A stretch of DNA of 64,000 nt from Flexifilum sp963727545. GTDB taxonomy: Bacteria; Chloroflexota; Anaerolineae; Aggregatilineales; Phototrophicaceae. The position numbers were made by a program, and so were the translations under genes. Shown here one piece after another: positions 53,383 to 62,072 of the stretch; position 1 is the first letter of the stretch; the number at the start of each line of letters is the position of its first letter. The stretch spans positions 372,001-436,000 of the forward strand of contig CAVSGS010000005.1 of NCBI GenBank assembly GCA_963727545.1. The letters run 5' to 3'. The notes under the pieces are model-generated. The model was not told the DNA's origin. It saw only the letters and a program-made list of their open reading frames with translations, and did no database searches.

Positions 53383-54126
53383 TTACCACATTTTCCGCAG
53401 CAGCCAATACTTCTTGAATTCGTACCACGCCATCAACAAACTGAGACGCAGCCCGTGCAGTCCATCGGTGTAACCTTCGAGCGTCACGAAGCGCCACCAG
53501 AACTGACGCAGCGGCTGCAAAATGTAATTTTGCGGCTTGGGGTGAATCCCCTGCTCGAAGAGGATTTTCGCGTCGTAAGCGCTGTAACGGCGCTGTTTGG
53601 CGAGAAACTGAGCGCGATCGCGGTAGTTGTAGTGAACCAGCGCGTGCTGAAGCGTCCCTTCTTTGCCGTCGAGGACGACGACTTCGTGCACCTGTCGCTC
53701 TGGATCGTAATGGGCGTGACCCACCCGCAAAAGCCGGGTCTGATAATCGGGATACCAGCCCGCGCCGCGCGTCAGCTTGCCGAAGATGTAGTTATCACGC
53801 GGGATGCGGAAACCGGCGTAACCGGGATAGTCGAGACTTTGGCGGACTTCGACCGCCAGCGCGGACGGGACGCGCTCGTCGGCGTCGACGAACAAGACCC
53901 AGTCCGCCGAGTCGCGCACGGCGTCAAGAGCGGCGTTGCGCTGATTGGCGTAGTTATCAAACGCCCGCGCGATCACCTCCGCGCCCGCCTCACGCGCGCG
54001 GTCAACCGTCTCGTCGGTGCTGTGCGAGTCGAACACGATCACGCGATCGGCGAAGCGCAGCGTCTCGATGCAATCGGCGACGTGTTCCGCCTCGTTGTAA
54101 GTCAGGATAATCGCCGTCAGCCGCAC
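53383..54126 (-). CDS. Glycosyltransferase family 2 (WaaE/KdtX-like)
   Basis: 247 residues. GT-A fold: TAIILTYNEAEHVADCIETL, VIVFDSHSTDETVDRAREAG, QRNAALDAVRDSADWVLFVD followed by ADERVP, which contains the DxD metal site. The end, GRxxPLRQFWWRFVTLEG-like, with LRLSLLMAWYEFKKYW, fits glucosyltransferases that modify surface glycans. It follows the other GT2 gene after four bases. Confidence 0.88.
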   Translation of the reverse strand: MRLTAIILTYNEAEHVADCIETLRFADRVIVFDSHSTDETVDRAREAGAEVIARAFDNYANQRNAALDAVRDSADWVLFVDADERVPSALAVEVRQSLDYPGYAGFRIPRDNYIFGKLTRGAGWYPDYQTRLLRVGHAHYDPERQVHEVVVLDGKEGTLQHALVHYNYRDRAQFLAKQRRYSAYDAKILFEQGIHPKPQNYILQPLRQFWWRFVTLEGYTDGLHGLRLSLLMAWYEFKKYWLLRKMW

Positions 54127-54130
54127 GATC

Positions 54131-55039
54131 TCACCCTCGCTTCAGTGCGAGCCGCTGCACGGTGCGATAAGCATCACGCAGCGCCGGATCGTCGGTCTGA
54201 CGCCCCTTGAGCGCCATGCCGACGGCGATCATGCCGCGCGCGATCAGGCGTTTCAGCACCGGATAATGCCGGTCGAACAGGATCAAGCGGCTGGTCCATA
54301 GATCGACGATACTGCGCGGGCGCACCTGCCCGGTGCTCGCGCCGCCGAGATGGATCACGCGCGCCGCCGGGACGCAGCAGACCTGCCAACCCGCGTCGTG
54401 AATGCGCCACGCCCAGTCGATCTCCTCGCAGTACATGAAGAAGCGTTCGTCGAAGCCGTTGGTGCGCTCGATCACCTCGCGGCGCAGCATCATGGTCGCG
54501 CCGAGCACGAAATCGACCGGAAACGGAAGCACGCGCTCATAGAGACTGCGCGGATAGCGCCCGTTGAACTCACTCTCGTAGAGGCGTCCCGGCGTGGGGA
54601 ACAGTTCGACCCACAGTTGGCGCAGGTCGGGAAAGGCGAAGGCGCTGTGCTGAAAGCGTCCATCTGGATAACTGAGGTGCGCGCCGACCAAGCCGGTGGT
54701 CTCGTCCGCCAGCAGCGTCTCGTAGAGCGTGCGGGTCGCATTCGGTTGGGTGATTGTGTCGGAATTGAGCAGATAGATCGCGTCGGGCAAACCGTCAGCC
54801 CGCAGCGCTTCGATCGCGAGATTGTTGGCGCGCCCGAAGCCGACATTCTCCACGCAGGCGATCAACTTCACCTGCGGGAAGGCTGCCGCAATCGCTTCGG
54901 GCGATCCGTCCGTGGAGCCGCTGTCGACGACGTAGACCTCCGCCGCAAGACCACTGCCTTCGAGGTCAGCGTAGAGGCTGCGGAGCGCCGCCAGCGTCAA
55001 GTCGCGCGTGTTCCACGAGACGACGATCACCGCCAGCAT
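54131..55039 (-). CDS. Glycosyltransferase family 2 (rhamnosyltransferase-like)
   Basis: 302 residues. GT2 signature: AVIVVSWNTRDLTLAALRSL, EVYVVDSGSTDGSPEAIAAA, VGFGRANNLAIEAL and the DxD-like YLLNSDTITQPN. Later DFVLGATMMLRREVIERTNG and DERFFMYCEEIDWAWRIHDA place it with WcaA/rhamnosyltransferase-like enzymes. It probably acts at the inner face of the membrane in polysaccharide or lipid glycosylation. Its ATG overlaps the stop of the upstream lipoprotein gene by one base. Confidence 0.9.
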   Translation of the reverse strand: MLAVIVVSWNTRDLTLAALRSLYADLEGSGLAAEVYVVDSGSTDGSPEAIAAAFPQVKLIACVENVGFGRANNLAIEALRADGLPDAIYLLNSDTITQPNATRTLYETLLADETTGLVGAHLSYPDGRFQHSAFAFPDLRQLWVELFPTPGRLYESEFNGRYPRSLYERVLPFPVDFVLGATMMLRREVIERTNGFDERFFMYCEEIDWAWRIHDAGWQVCCVPAARVIHLGGASTGQVRPRSIVDLWTSRLILFDRHYPVLKRLIARGMIAVGMALKGRQTDDPALRDAYRTVQRLALKRG

Positions 55040-56052
55040 TACTGTCCTAGCTGCGCGAGATCGATCCCGGCGCGGCTGATGAGCGTCCGCAAACTGGAGA
55101 AATCGGCGGGCGTGACCGCTAGCAGTTGATCCTGATCGACCAGCGGGCTGAGCAGATCGGCGCGCGATCCATTGCCGATGCCGATCAGGGCGTCCGTGAG
55201 CTGCTGCTGCTCGCCAAGCGGCAGTTCAGCGGGATAAACCAAGACGGCATACGGGATGGTCGGCGATTGATCGAGCAGCTTCGTCGACGAGCGCGCGCTG
55301 ACACGCAAATCGTTGTAGGCGCTGAGGGCGATCCCGGCAGCATCACAAGTCCCGTCGGCGACCGCGCGCACCATATCATTCGGATCGGTATAATCGGTGA
55401 CTGTCGCCAGATCATCCGGCGAGACCCCCGCCGCCCGCAGCATCAGCATCGGGATCAGCCACGAATAAGCATCGGTGACACCTAAGCGACAGAAAGTCTT
55501 TTCGCTCAGGTCGCCCGCGCTCGTGATCGCTGAGTCACTGGCGACGACCAACGCCGCCGCCTCGCCGGTGGTGGTATTGGAGCGCAGCCCGCGTTCGACT
55601 TGAAGTACCGAGCTACCACAGTTGCGCGCCTCGGCGGTCAGCGCGCCGAGACCGCTCAGCCACGCCGCGGAGATCGTCCCCGTAACCGAATCGCAGAGCG
55701 CCGAGAGCGCCTCAGCATCAGTTTCGACTAGTTCGACCGTGACGGTCAAGTCGGTTTCTTCGAGCAGCGCGGCGGCTAAAGCACTGGTGGTCGAATCGAC
55801 CAACTCGGTTGCAGCAGCACCGCCGGTCGACGCATCAGCCGCGAGCGCGTCCGGCGCGACGATCACGAGCTGCAGCGGATTGCCGGTCGAACCCAGCGGA
55901 ATCGCCGTCGGCAGTGGCGGCAGCGCCGTCGAACGCGGCGTCGGCGACGGTGACGGGCGCGCCGTCGCGGGCGGCGCACTCCGGCGGCACGAGGTCGCCG
56001 TCAGCGCAATCGCGAGCAGTACAAGAGTGAGGGTGATGGCTTTGCGGTTAAT
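55039..56052 (-). CDS. PhnD-like substrate-binding lipoprotein
   Basis: About 337 residues. The signal NRKAITLTLVLLAIALTATSC has a lipobox Cys at residue 21, followed by a Ser/Pro/Thr linker. The domain resembles the PhnD/phosphonate-binding fold: LQLVIVAPDALAADA, GTISAAWLSGLGALTAEARN, DLSEKTFCRLGVTDAYSWLI and MVRAVADGTCDAAGIALSAY. A GTG at 55866 would remove the signal peptide. In the right frame no ATG, GTG or TTG precedes the signal. ATT 56052 sits eight bases after GGAGG and is the best start. Alternatively, if one base of the GGG at 56057-56059 is extra, GTG 56071 comes into frame. No transporter subunit is nearby. Confidence 0.75.
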   Translation of the reverse strand: MNRKAITLTLVLLAIALTATSCRRSAPPATARPSPSPTPRSTALPPLPTAIPLGSTGNPLQLVIVAPDALAADASTGGAAATELVDSTTSALAAALLEETDLTVTVELVETDAEALSALCDSVTGTISAAWLSGLGALTAEARNCGSSVLQVERGLRSNTTTGEAAALVVASDSAITSAGDLSEKTFCRLGVTDAYSWLIPMLMLRAAGVSPDDLATVTDYTDPNDMVRAVADGTCDAAGIALSAYNDLRVSARSSTKLLDQSPTIPYAVLVYPAELPLGEQQQLTDALIGIGNGSRADLLSPLVDQDQLLAVTPADFSSLRTLISRAGIDLAQLGQ

Positions 56053-56161
56053 CTTGCCCGCCTCCGATCACGAGTCCGGTCAATATGAAATCTATATAGG
56101 TATGGTAAAGGCGTTCGTGGCTCGATTCAACTTAAGGTTCGCTGCCACGCGATGCCCAACC

Positions 56162-57550
56162 TCAAGCTGGCGGTGGATCGATCTGCACCTGCCGCGTGCC
56201 GACGACGTTGTTGACACTGGAGATCTCGACGCTCTCATGGATCAAGCCCGCCCAGCATTCTTGCGGATTGCGGATGGTGTCGTCGGTCATCCGCACCGCA
56301 CCCCAGACGACCGCGCGCGCGCCCGCCGGCAGATAGTAGTACACATTGCCGGTGTCGGGATCGTGCACCACGTCGAGCGTGTCGGCGCTGCCGAGCGCCC
56401 AGCGCCAAGGATAGTCGCTCATGGCGGAGGTACAGTCGATACCAACCCGCCACGCCCCCGGCTCATCAGGCAAGCCAAGCGTCGACGCGCGCTGATCCCA
56501 CTGGTAGACCGTACCCGGTTCGGGTCCGGTCGTGCGGATCGGCACGTCACCGTAGTTCTCGACGGTCAGCTTAAAGACCAGCAAATCGCCCACCGGCAGC
56601 GTGATCGTATTCATCGTCAGCAGCGCCGGATCGTCCGGCGGCGTGACCAGATCGCCGGCGTGCTCAGCGCTGGTGAAGAACCGATCTTCCCACGAGCGCG
56701 CCTCGAAAACGACGGTCGCACCGGTCGGCTGAGCGACGATCTGGGCGAAGGGCTTACCGCCCTGTTCAATCGTAATTTGGGAGGTCCGCTCGACGACCTG
56801 CCCGACCGCATCCTGCGCGCTGGCGACGACGGTATAGGTGCCATCCGGCGGCGGATCGGCGTTCATGTCGACGCCGCCATCGTAATCGAACAAATGCCGT
56901 CCCGCTTCGCCGGGGCGCACGTCCTCTTGACGCTCCGAGAGCGGATACTGCGTCCCCTGCGGACCGACCAGCATCACCTTGAGATCGGCGGGCTTGCTCA
57001 GGAAAGCATTGATGTAGGCGCGGTCGTTGATGCCGTCCTGATTGGGCGTGAACACGCGCGGCGAGACACTGAATTCGGGCAGCAGCGGCAGCGCCGCGTC
57101 GCCGTCGGCGATGGTCAGCGTGCCGGTGTGCGCGTCGGTCGCGCCAGACTCATCAACGGCGGTGAGCGTCCACGTATACACGCCATCCGGGATCAAGCGG
57201 CGGACGATCTGCTGACCGTCGAAATTCTCGCCGGGCAGCGTGAACCCGGCGACGACGCCGCTAAAGGCGACGCGATAATCATCGGGGATACGGGCTTCAT
57301 CGTCGCGGAAGCCGTAGACCGTGCCATCGGCGGCGGTGAAGTTCAGGGTCACGTGAGCGTTGCGCGACAGCCCATAAGTGAAGACGGTCACGTCGTCGCT
57401 GCCATCGGCATTGGGGGTGATCGTCTCCGGCGCGAACGCCGCGTCAAGAATCAGCGGGCGCGGCGGCGCGATCAGCATTTGCCCGATCAGCACGACCACA
57501 ATCAGCGCCACTAACGCTGTGAGAACCGTCAGCCAAATTGGAATCCGCAT
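56162..57550 (-). CDS. Membrane-anchored protein with FlgD-Ig-like TPNxDG domains
   Basis: 462 residues from ATG 57550; an upstream in-frame start at 57601 is less likely. One N-terminal helix (IWLTVLTALVALIVVVLIGQ) anchors the protein. Two extracellular segments carry ITPNADGSDDVTVFTYGLS and FTPNQDGINDRAYI, the TPNxDGxxD motif of FlgD-Ig and gliding-motility C-terminal domains. A later beta-rich part includes RAVVWGAVRMTDDTIRNPQE. The function is unknown; cell-surface or polymer binding is plausible. Confidence 0.75.
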   Translation of the reverse strand: MRIPIWLTVLTALVALIVVVLIGQMLIAPPRPLILDAAFAPETITPNADGSDDVTVFTYGLSRNAHVTLNFTAADGTVYGFRDDEARIPDDYRVAFSGVVAGFTLPGENFDGQQIVRRLIPDGVYTWTLTAVDESGATDAHTGTLTIADGDAALPLLPEFSVSPRVFTPNQDGINDRAYINAFLSKPADLKVMLVGPQGTQYPLSERQEDVRPGEAGRHLFDYDGGVDMNADPPPDGTYTVVASAQDAVGQVVERTSQITIEQGGKPFAQIVAQPTGATVVFEARSWEDRFFTSAEHAGDLVTPPDDPALLTMNTITLPVGDLLVFKLTVENYGDVPIRTTGPEPGTVYQWDQRASTLGLPDEPGAWRVGIDCTSAMSDYPWRWALGSADTLDVVHDPDTGNVYYYLPAGARAVVWGAVRMTDDTIRNPQECWAGLIHESVEISSVNNVVGTRQVQIDPPPA

Positions 57551-57899
57551 TAAACCAAGTATCCTGCCATTTCCGACCGCGCCTAAGTCTAAGCGGATCA
57601 AGGGCAGAAATCAATGCGGGGCAAGCTATCAAAGAACCTTTGAACCGCCAAGACGCCGTGCAACCTTCGGTTGCCATCGCCAAGGGCAATTAATACGATC
57701 TATCATGTCCCTACGGAAGCAGCCGCTGATCGACCGGCTTCCGCTAAGTCTGCATAGGTATCATGACTTCTTGGCGTCTTGGCGGTTCACTGATCTTTGC
57801 CCATGAGTCGAACGTATATTCTACGCTTTCGCCGCCGTTTGCATTGGTGTAGAATAGGGCTATTCCCCCATTTTCGCGTTTCATCATTAAGGAAATAGC
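57551..57899. other. Intergenic stretch before lon
   Basis: 349 bases. It holds the 57641-57790 inverted-repeat element described separately. A possible TAGAAT -10 box at 57850-57855 lies 45 bases upstream of the lon start, with no clear -35 box. No coding frame of useful length is seen. Confidence 0.5.
57641..57790. repeat. Element with 17-base terminal inverted repeats
   Basis: TGAACCGCCAAGACGCC (57641-57657) is the exact reverse complement of GGCGTCTTGGCGGTTCA (57774-57790). The 116 bases between contain a second inverted repeat (AGCCG and CGGCT flanked by GGA and TCC). It is non-coding and matches the repeat family at 2775, 26751 and 60337. It may be a small MITE-like element or a pair of repeat units. 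Confidence 0.6.
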
Positions 57900-60332
57900 T
57901 TGACTGATACCATTGGCGCAAACGATTTTTACACCATCGAGAATGCCAACATCGATGCCAACGGCTTGATCGAATGCGCGGTCATCCCCTTGCGTGACGG
58001 GGTGATCTTCCCGAACGTCATTTCGCCGATCTCACTGCTGGGCAAGCGCGCGCTGGCGGCTGCCGAAGCCGCTCACGAGGAACAGCACACGCTGATCGGG
58101 CTGGTGCAAACTGACCCGAATGCCGTCGATCCGGGTGCGGACAAACTCTACCCAACCGGTGTCGAGATCGCGCTCGGTCGCATTCTGCGCCTGCCCGACG
58201 ACAGCTACAGCGCGCTGGCGCAAGGTCGCCGCCGCGTCGAGATCGTCGAATTCACCAAAACGCACCCCTATCTGGTCGCCCAAGCACGCATCCTCGACGA
58301 GGTCAACCCGAGCACGCGCAAAGCCAGCGCCACCATGCAGGCGGTGCTGAATTTATTCAAGCGCGCCATCGAACTGAACGACAACATCCCGGAAGAAGTG
58401 CTGCTCTACGCGCTCAACGCCAATAATCCCGGCTGGCTGGCGGACTTGATCGCCTCGACGCTGACGCTGCCGACCGAAGATCGCCAGCATTTGCTGGAGA
58501 TGCTCGACGTCGAGGAGCGGCTCGATCGCGTTGCCGAACTGCTCGATCAAGAGCTGAACGTGCTCGAACTGAAGGATGAGATCACCAGCCAAATTCACCA
58601 AGAGATGGATCGCACGCAGCGCGAAATCTATCTGCGCGAGCAAATGCGGATCATCCAAGGCGAACTGGGCGAAGAAGACGTCTTTCAGCAGGAGATCAGC
58701 GAAGTCCGCGAGCAAATCATCGCGGCGAACCTGCCGCTCGAAGTGCATGAGAAGGCGACCAAAGAACTCTCGCGGCTGGCGATGATGCCGCCGATGTCGC
58801 CGGAAGTCGGCATCGTGCGGACGTACATCGACTGGCTGACCGGCGTGCCATGGAACAAGGCGACCGAAGATCAACTGGACGTCAAGCGCGCCCAGACGAT
58901 CCTCGACCGCGAACATTACGGCTTGCCCAAAGTCAAAGACCGCATCCTCGAATACATCGCCGTGCGCAAGCTCGCGCCGGAGCAGCAGAACAGCCCGATC
59001 CTGTGCTTCGTCGGTCCGCCCGGCGTCGGCAAGACGTCGCTAGGCAAGAGCATCGCGGCAGCGCTGGAGCGCGAATTCGTGCGCGTCAGCCTCGGCGGGG
59101 TGCGCGACGAAGCCGAGATTCGCGGACACCGCCGCACTTACATCGGCGCGCTGCCGGGGCGGATCATCCAGACGATGCGCCGCGCCGGGACGGTCAACCC
59201 GGTCTTCATGCTCGACGAGATCGACAAGCTGGGCATGGATTTTCGCGGCGATCCGGCGTCGGCGCTGCTGGAAATCCTCGACCCGGAGCAGAATTTCGCC
59301 TTCTTCGATCATTACCTCGACGTGCCCTACGACCTATCGAAGGTGTTGTTCATCACGACGGCGAACGAACTCGACACGCTGCCGCCCGCCCTGCTCGACC
59401 GGCTGGAGATCATCGAGTTCAACGGCTACATCGAGGAAGAGAAGATCGCCATCGCTCGTCAATTCCTGATCCCGAAGGTGATCGAGGTCAACGGGCTGGA
59501 AAATCACAAAGTCCACTTCAGCGACGCCGCCTTACGATCGCTGATCCGCGAGTACACCTACGAGGCGGGCGTGCGCAACCTCAACCGCGAGATCGCCAAC
59601 GTCTGCCGCAAAGTCGCGCGGTTGGTGGCGGAGGGTAAGCGCCATCCAGCGGACATCGAGGTCAAGCACCTGACGCGCTTTCTCGGTCCGGCGCCGTTCG
59701 ACGACCTGCGCGCCAACGATCAGGACGAGGTGGGCGTCGCCACCGGCATGGCGTGGACAGCCTTCGGCGGCGACATTCTGACCATCGAGGTGCAGGTGCT
59801 CCCCGGCAAGGGATCGCTGATGCTGACCGGTTCGCTCGGCGACGTGATGCAGGAATCGGCGCAAGCAGCACTAAGCTATCTGCGCTCACGGGCGGAGGAC
59901 TTGAACATCCCGCACGACGATTTCGAGAATTTCGACATCCACGTGCATCTGCCCGAAGGCGCCGTTCCGAAAGAGGGACCGTCAGCCGGAATCACGCTAG
60001 CGACGGCGATGATCTCGGCATTCACCGAGCGTAAAGTCCGCAGCGACTTCGCCATGACCGGCGAAATCACGCTGCGCGGCAAGGTGCTGCCGGTCGGTGG
60101 GGTCAAGGAAAAGGTGCTCGCCGCGCGCCGCGCGCTGATCAAGCAGATCATTATGCCGAAGCAGAACGAGCGCGACCTCGTGGATATTCCGAAGGGCGCG
60201 CGGCAGGATCTCGACCTGCATTTCGTCGAGAATATGCAGGAGGTGATCGATTTGGTGCTGCTGCCCGCGCCGGAAGGCGAACGCAAGATCGACCGCCTGC
60301 GCCGCGAACGCAAAGACGAGGACGAGGACTGA
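57900..60332 (+). CDS. lon: ATP-dependent protease La (Lon)
   Basis: 810 residues from TTG 57900, with AAGGAA seven bases upstream. The N-terminal LON substrate domain (ECAVIPLRDGVIFPNVISPI) is followed by a helical part. The AAA+ domain has Walker A FVGPPGVGKTSLGKSI near 369-384, Walker B MLDEIDKLGMDFRGDP and DRLEIIEFNGYIEEEK. The protease domain has the catalytic Ser in KEGPSAGITLATAMIS near 693 and the Lys in VGGVKEKVLAARRA near 736. The product degrades misfolded and regulatory proteins in the cytosol. It is intact and of usual length. Confidence 0.97.
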   Translation: MTDTIGANDFYTIENANIDANGLIECAVIPLRDGVIFPNVISPISLLGKRALAAAEAAHEEQHTLIGLVQTDPNAVDPGADKLYPTGVEIALGRILRLPDDSYSALAQGRRRVEIVEFTKTHPYLVAQARILDEVNPSTRKASATMQAVLNLFKRAIELNDNIPEEVLLYALNANNPGWLADLIASTLTLPTEDRQHLLEMLDVEERLDRVAELLDQELNVLELKDEITSQIHQEMDRTQREIYLREQMRIIQGELGEEDVFQQEISEVREQIIAANLPLEVHEKATKELSRLAMMPPMSPEVGIVRTYIDWLTGVPWNKATEDQLDVKRAQTILDREHYGLPKVKDRILEYIAVRKLAPEQQNSPILCFVGPPGVGKTSLGKSIAAALEREFVRVSLGGVRDEAEIRGHRRTYIGALPGRIIQTMRRAGTVNPVFMLDEIDKLGMDFRGDPASALLEILDPEQNFAFFDHYLDVPYDLSKVLFITTANELDTLPPALLDRLEIIEFNGYIEEEKIAIARQFLIPKVIEVNGLENHKVHFSDAALRSLIREYTYEAGVRNLNREIANVCRKVARLVAEGKRHPADIEVKHLTRFLGPAPFDDLRANDQDEVGVATGMAWTAFGGDILTIEVQVLPGKGSLMLTGSLGDVMQESAQAALSYLRSRAEDLNIPHDDFENFDIHVHLPEGAVPKEGPSAGITLATAMISAFTERKVRSDFAMTGEITLRGKVLPVGGVKEKVLAARRALIKQIIMPKQNERDLVDIPKGARQDLDLHFVENMQEVIDLVLLPAPEGERKIDRLRRERKDEDED

Positions 60333-60336
60333 TTCT

Positions 60337-60425
60337 GAACCGCCAAGGTCGCCAAGTACGCCAAGCAGAAATCTGATTCATGCGTTCTTGGCGATCTTGG
60401 CGTCATGGCGGTTCCATCATTTTTT
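60337..60425 (+). repeat. Inverted repeat with T-run after lon
   Basis: GAACCGCCAAG (60337-60347), GCCAAG and GCCAAG on the left pair with CTTGGC, CTTGGC and GGCGGTTC on the right (60387-60414), followed by six Ts (60420-60425). The family is the same as at 57641. It is well placed as the lon terminator. Confidence 0.55.
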
Positions 60426-60457
60426 GATCGTCGCATAGCACACTTCGCAGAATTAGG

Positions 60458-60463
60458 TACAAT
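60458..60463 (+). promoter_or_regulatory. -10 element next to the start of the AlbA_2 gene
   Basis: TACAAT (60458-60463) lies ten bases before the ATG at 60473, and no Shine-Dalgarno sequence is visible. A transcript starting from it would be leaderless. No -35 box is evident. Confidence 0.3.
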
Positions 60464-60472
60464 TGGCTTATT

Positions 60473-61909
60473 ATGAGTTCGGAAGACCTGTGGCAAATCG
60501 TTAAATCAGGACGATCCGAACGCCTCGATTGGCTGAGCGAGAACGCACCGCTCGACACGATGGCGACGATCCTCACCGCAATGGCGAACAGTCATGGCGG
60601 GACGTTGGTGCTCGGCATCATCGGACCGGCGGCGACGGTCGTGGGCGTGCGCGATTCGGGCAACGCCATCGACCGGGTGATTCAGGCAGCGCTCAGCGTC
60701 GAGCCACCGCTGATCATCCCGATGCCGCGTGCCGTCCCTCTGAAAGACAAACAGGTCGTCCTCGCCCACATCCCACCGGGAATGCCGCACGTCTACGCAC
60801 TCGACGGGCGCTATCTGACCCGGCAGGGCATCGAGAATACGGCGCTCAAGCCGCGCGAACTGCGCCGGTTGATCATCGAGCGGGGCGAACTGAGCTTCGA
60901 GACCGAAATCGCGCACGGTGCCAGCCGCGACGACATCGATTGGGACAAGGCGAAAGCCTACGTGTCCACGCTCGGCGGCATCAACGAAACCGAGGTCGAG
61001 ATAGCGCTGCTGCGGCGCGGCTGTCTCGCCCAGCAAGATGGACGTTTACGTCCCACCAACGCCGGCATTCTGCTGTTCGGCAAAGATCCACAGCGCCACA
61101 TTCGCGGCGCCGAGATCACCGCCGCCCGCTTCCCCGGCGATTCGATGGGCGACACCTTCCAGCGCGAGGACATTGTCGGCACGATTCCCGATCAGATTCG
61201 GCGGGCTGAAGCCTTCCTGCGTGACCATCTGCGCAAAGCGGTCAGCCTCGGCAAGACGATGGAGCGCGACGAAGCCTTCGAATACCCGCTCGAAGCGGCG
61301 CGCGAGCTGGTGGTCAACGCCGCCGCCCACCGCGACTACACTATCGCGGGCGATGGCATCCGGCTGTTCATCTTCCGCAACCACATGGAAGTTCACAGCC
61401 CCGGCGGGCTGCCCGGTCCCGTGACGATCGACAATATCAAAGACGAGCGCTTCTCGCGCAACCCGGTGATCGTCCAGATTCTCTCGGACATGGGCTTCAT
61501 CGAGCGGCTCGGCTACGGTGTCGACCGCGTGATCGACCTGATGCGCGAGCAGCATCTCCACGCGCCGGAGTTCGCGGAAACAGCAGGCGGATTCCGGGTC
61601 TCGCTGTTCAACGATCCGATGCCGGAAGCCGCGATCGCCGCCGCTGAGGACAGCGCCGCACTGGTCAAGCTCAACGGCGAGTACAAGGGGCAGGCAATCA
61701 ACGCCCGGCAGGAAGCCGCCCTGCTCTACCTGATCCACGACGGTAATCCGCGCATTACCAACAGCGATCTGCAAACGCTGTGTCCCGAAGTCCATCCCGA
61801 AACGATCCGCCGCGACCTCGCCGATCTGGTCGCCAAAGATTTCTTGCGCAAATTGGGGCAGAAACGCGGTTCGTACTACGTGCTCAACAACAGCGAATCA
61901 AGCCCATAG
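60473..61909 (+). CDS. AlbA_2/Schlafen-type ATP-binding regulator
   Basis: 478 residues. The N-terminal AlbA_2 (Schlafen-type) domain is visible in TILTAMANSHGGTLVLGIIG. The middle part is the HATPase_c_4-like segment, with AARELVVNAAAHRDYTIAGD and RNHMEVHSPGGLPGPVTIDN. The C-terminal 70 residues form a winged helix (GNPRITNSDLQTLCPEVHPE, TIRRDLADLVAKDFL). Such proteins are seen as DNA-binding regulators, sometimes in mobile or defence regions. It is a single gene here, with no partner. Confidence 0.85.
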   Translation: MSSEDLWQIVKSGRSERLDWLSENAPLDTMATILTAMANSHGGTLVLGIIGPAATVVGVRDSGNAIDRVIQAALSVEPPLIIPMPRAVPLKDKQVVLAHIPPGMPHVYALDGRYLTRQGIENTALKPRELRRLIIERGELSFETEIAHGASRDDIDWDKAKAYVSTLGGINETEVEIALLRRGCLAQQDGRLRPTNAGILLFGKDPQRHIRGAEITAARFPGDSMGDTFQREDIVGTIPDQIRRAEAFLRDHLRKAVSLGKTMERDEAFEYPLEAARELVVNAAAHRDYTIAGDGIRLFIFRNHMEVHSPGGLPGPVTIDNIKDERFSRNPVIVQILSDMGFIERLGYGVDRVIDLMREQHLHAPEFAETAGGFRVSLFNDPMPEAAIAAAEDSAALVKLNGEYKGQAINARQEAALLYLIHDGNPRITNSDLQTLCPEVHPETIRRDLADLVAKDFLRKLGQKRGSYYVLNNSESSP

Positions 61910-62007
61910 CCCCGGCAAAGCAACCCCTTTGACGCTCCGCCAGCGACCAAAATACTCATCGTCAGGCACGCAGGCACCCTCAGCAGACTTGACTATCGCT
62001 AAGATGG

Positions 62008-62036
62008 TTGCTCCTTTTGCTTGTCTGTCCTATAGT
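62008..62036 (+). promoter_or_regulatory. Candidate promoter of the LysM lipoprotein
   Basis: TTGCTC (62008-62013), a 17-base spacer and TATAGT (62031-62036) lie about 37 bases upstream of the ATG at 62073. Confidence 0.35.
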
Positions 62037-62072
62037 ATTACTATGGCACTTTCCGAAAAAAGGAATAGCGAC

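Noticed and set aside
55622..57514. Plus-strand open frame of 630 codons
   Set aside because: It overlaps two well-supported minus-strand genes and its translation has no family motif.
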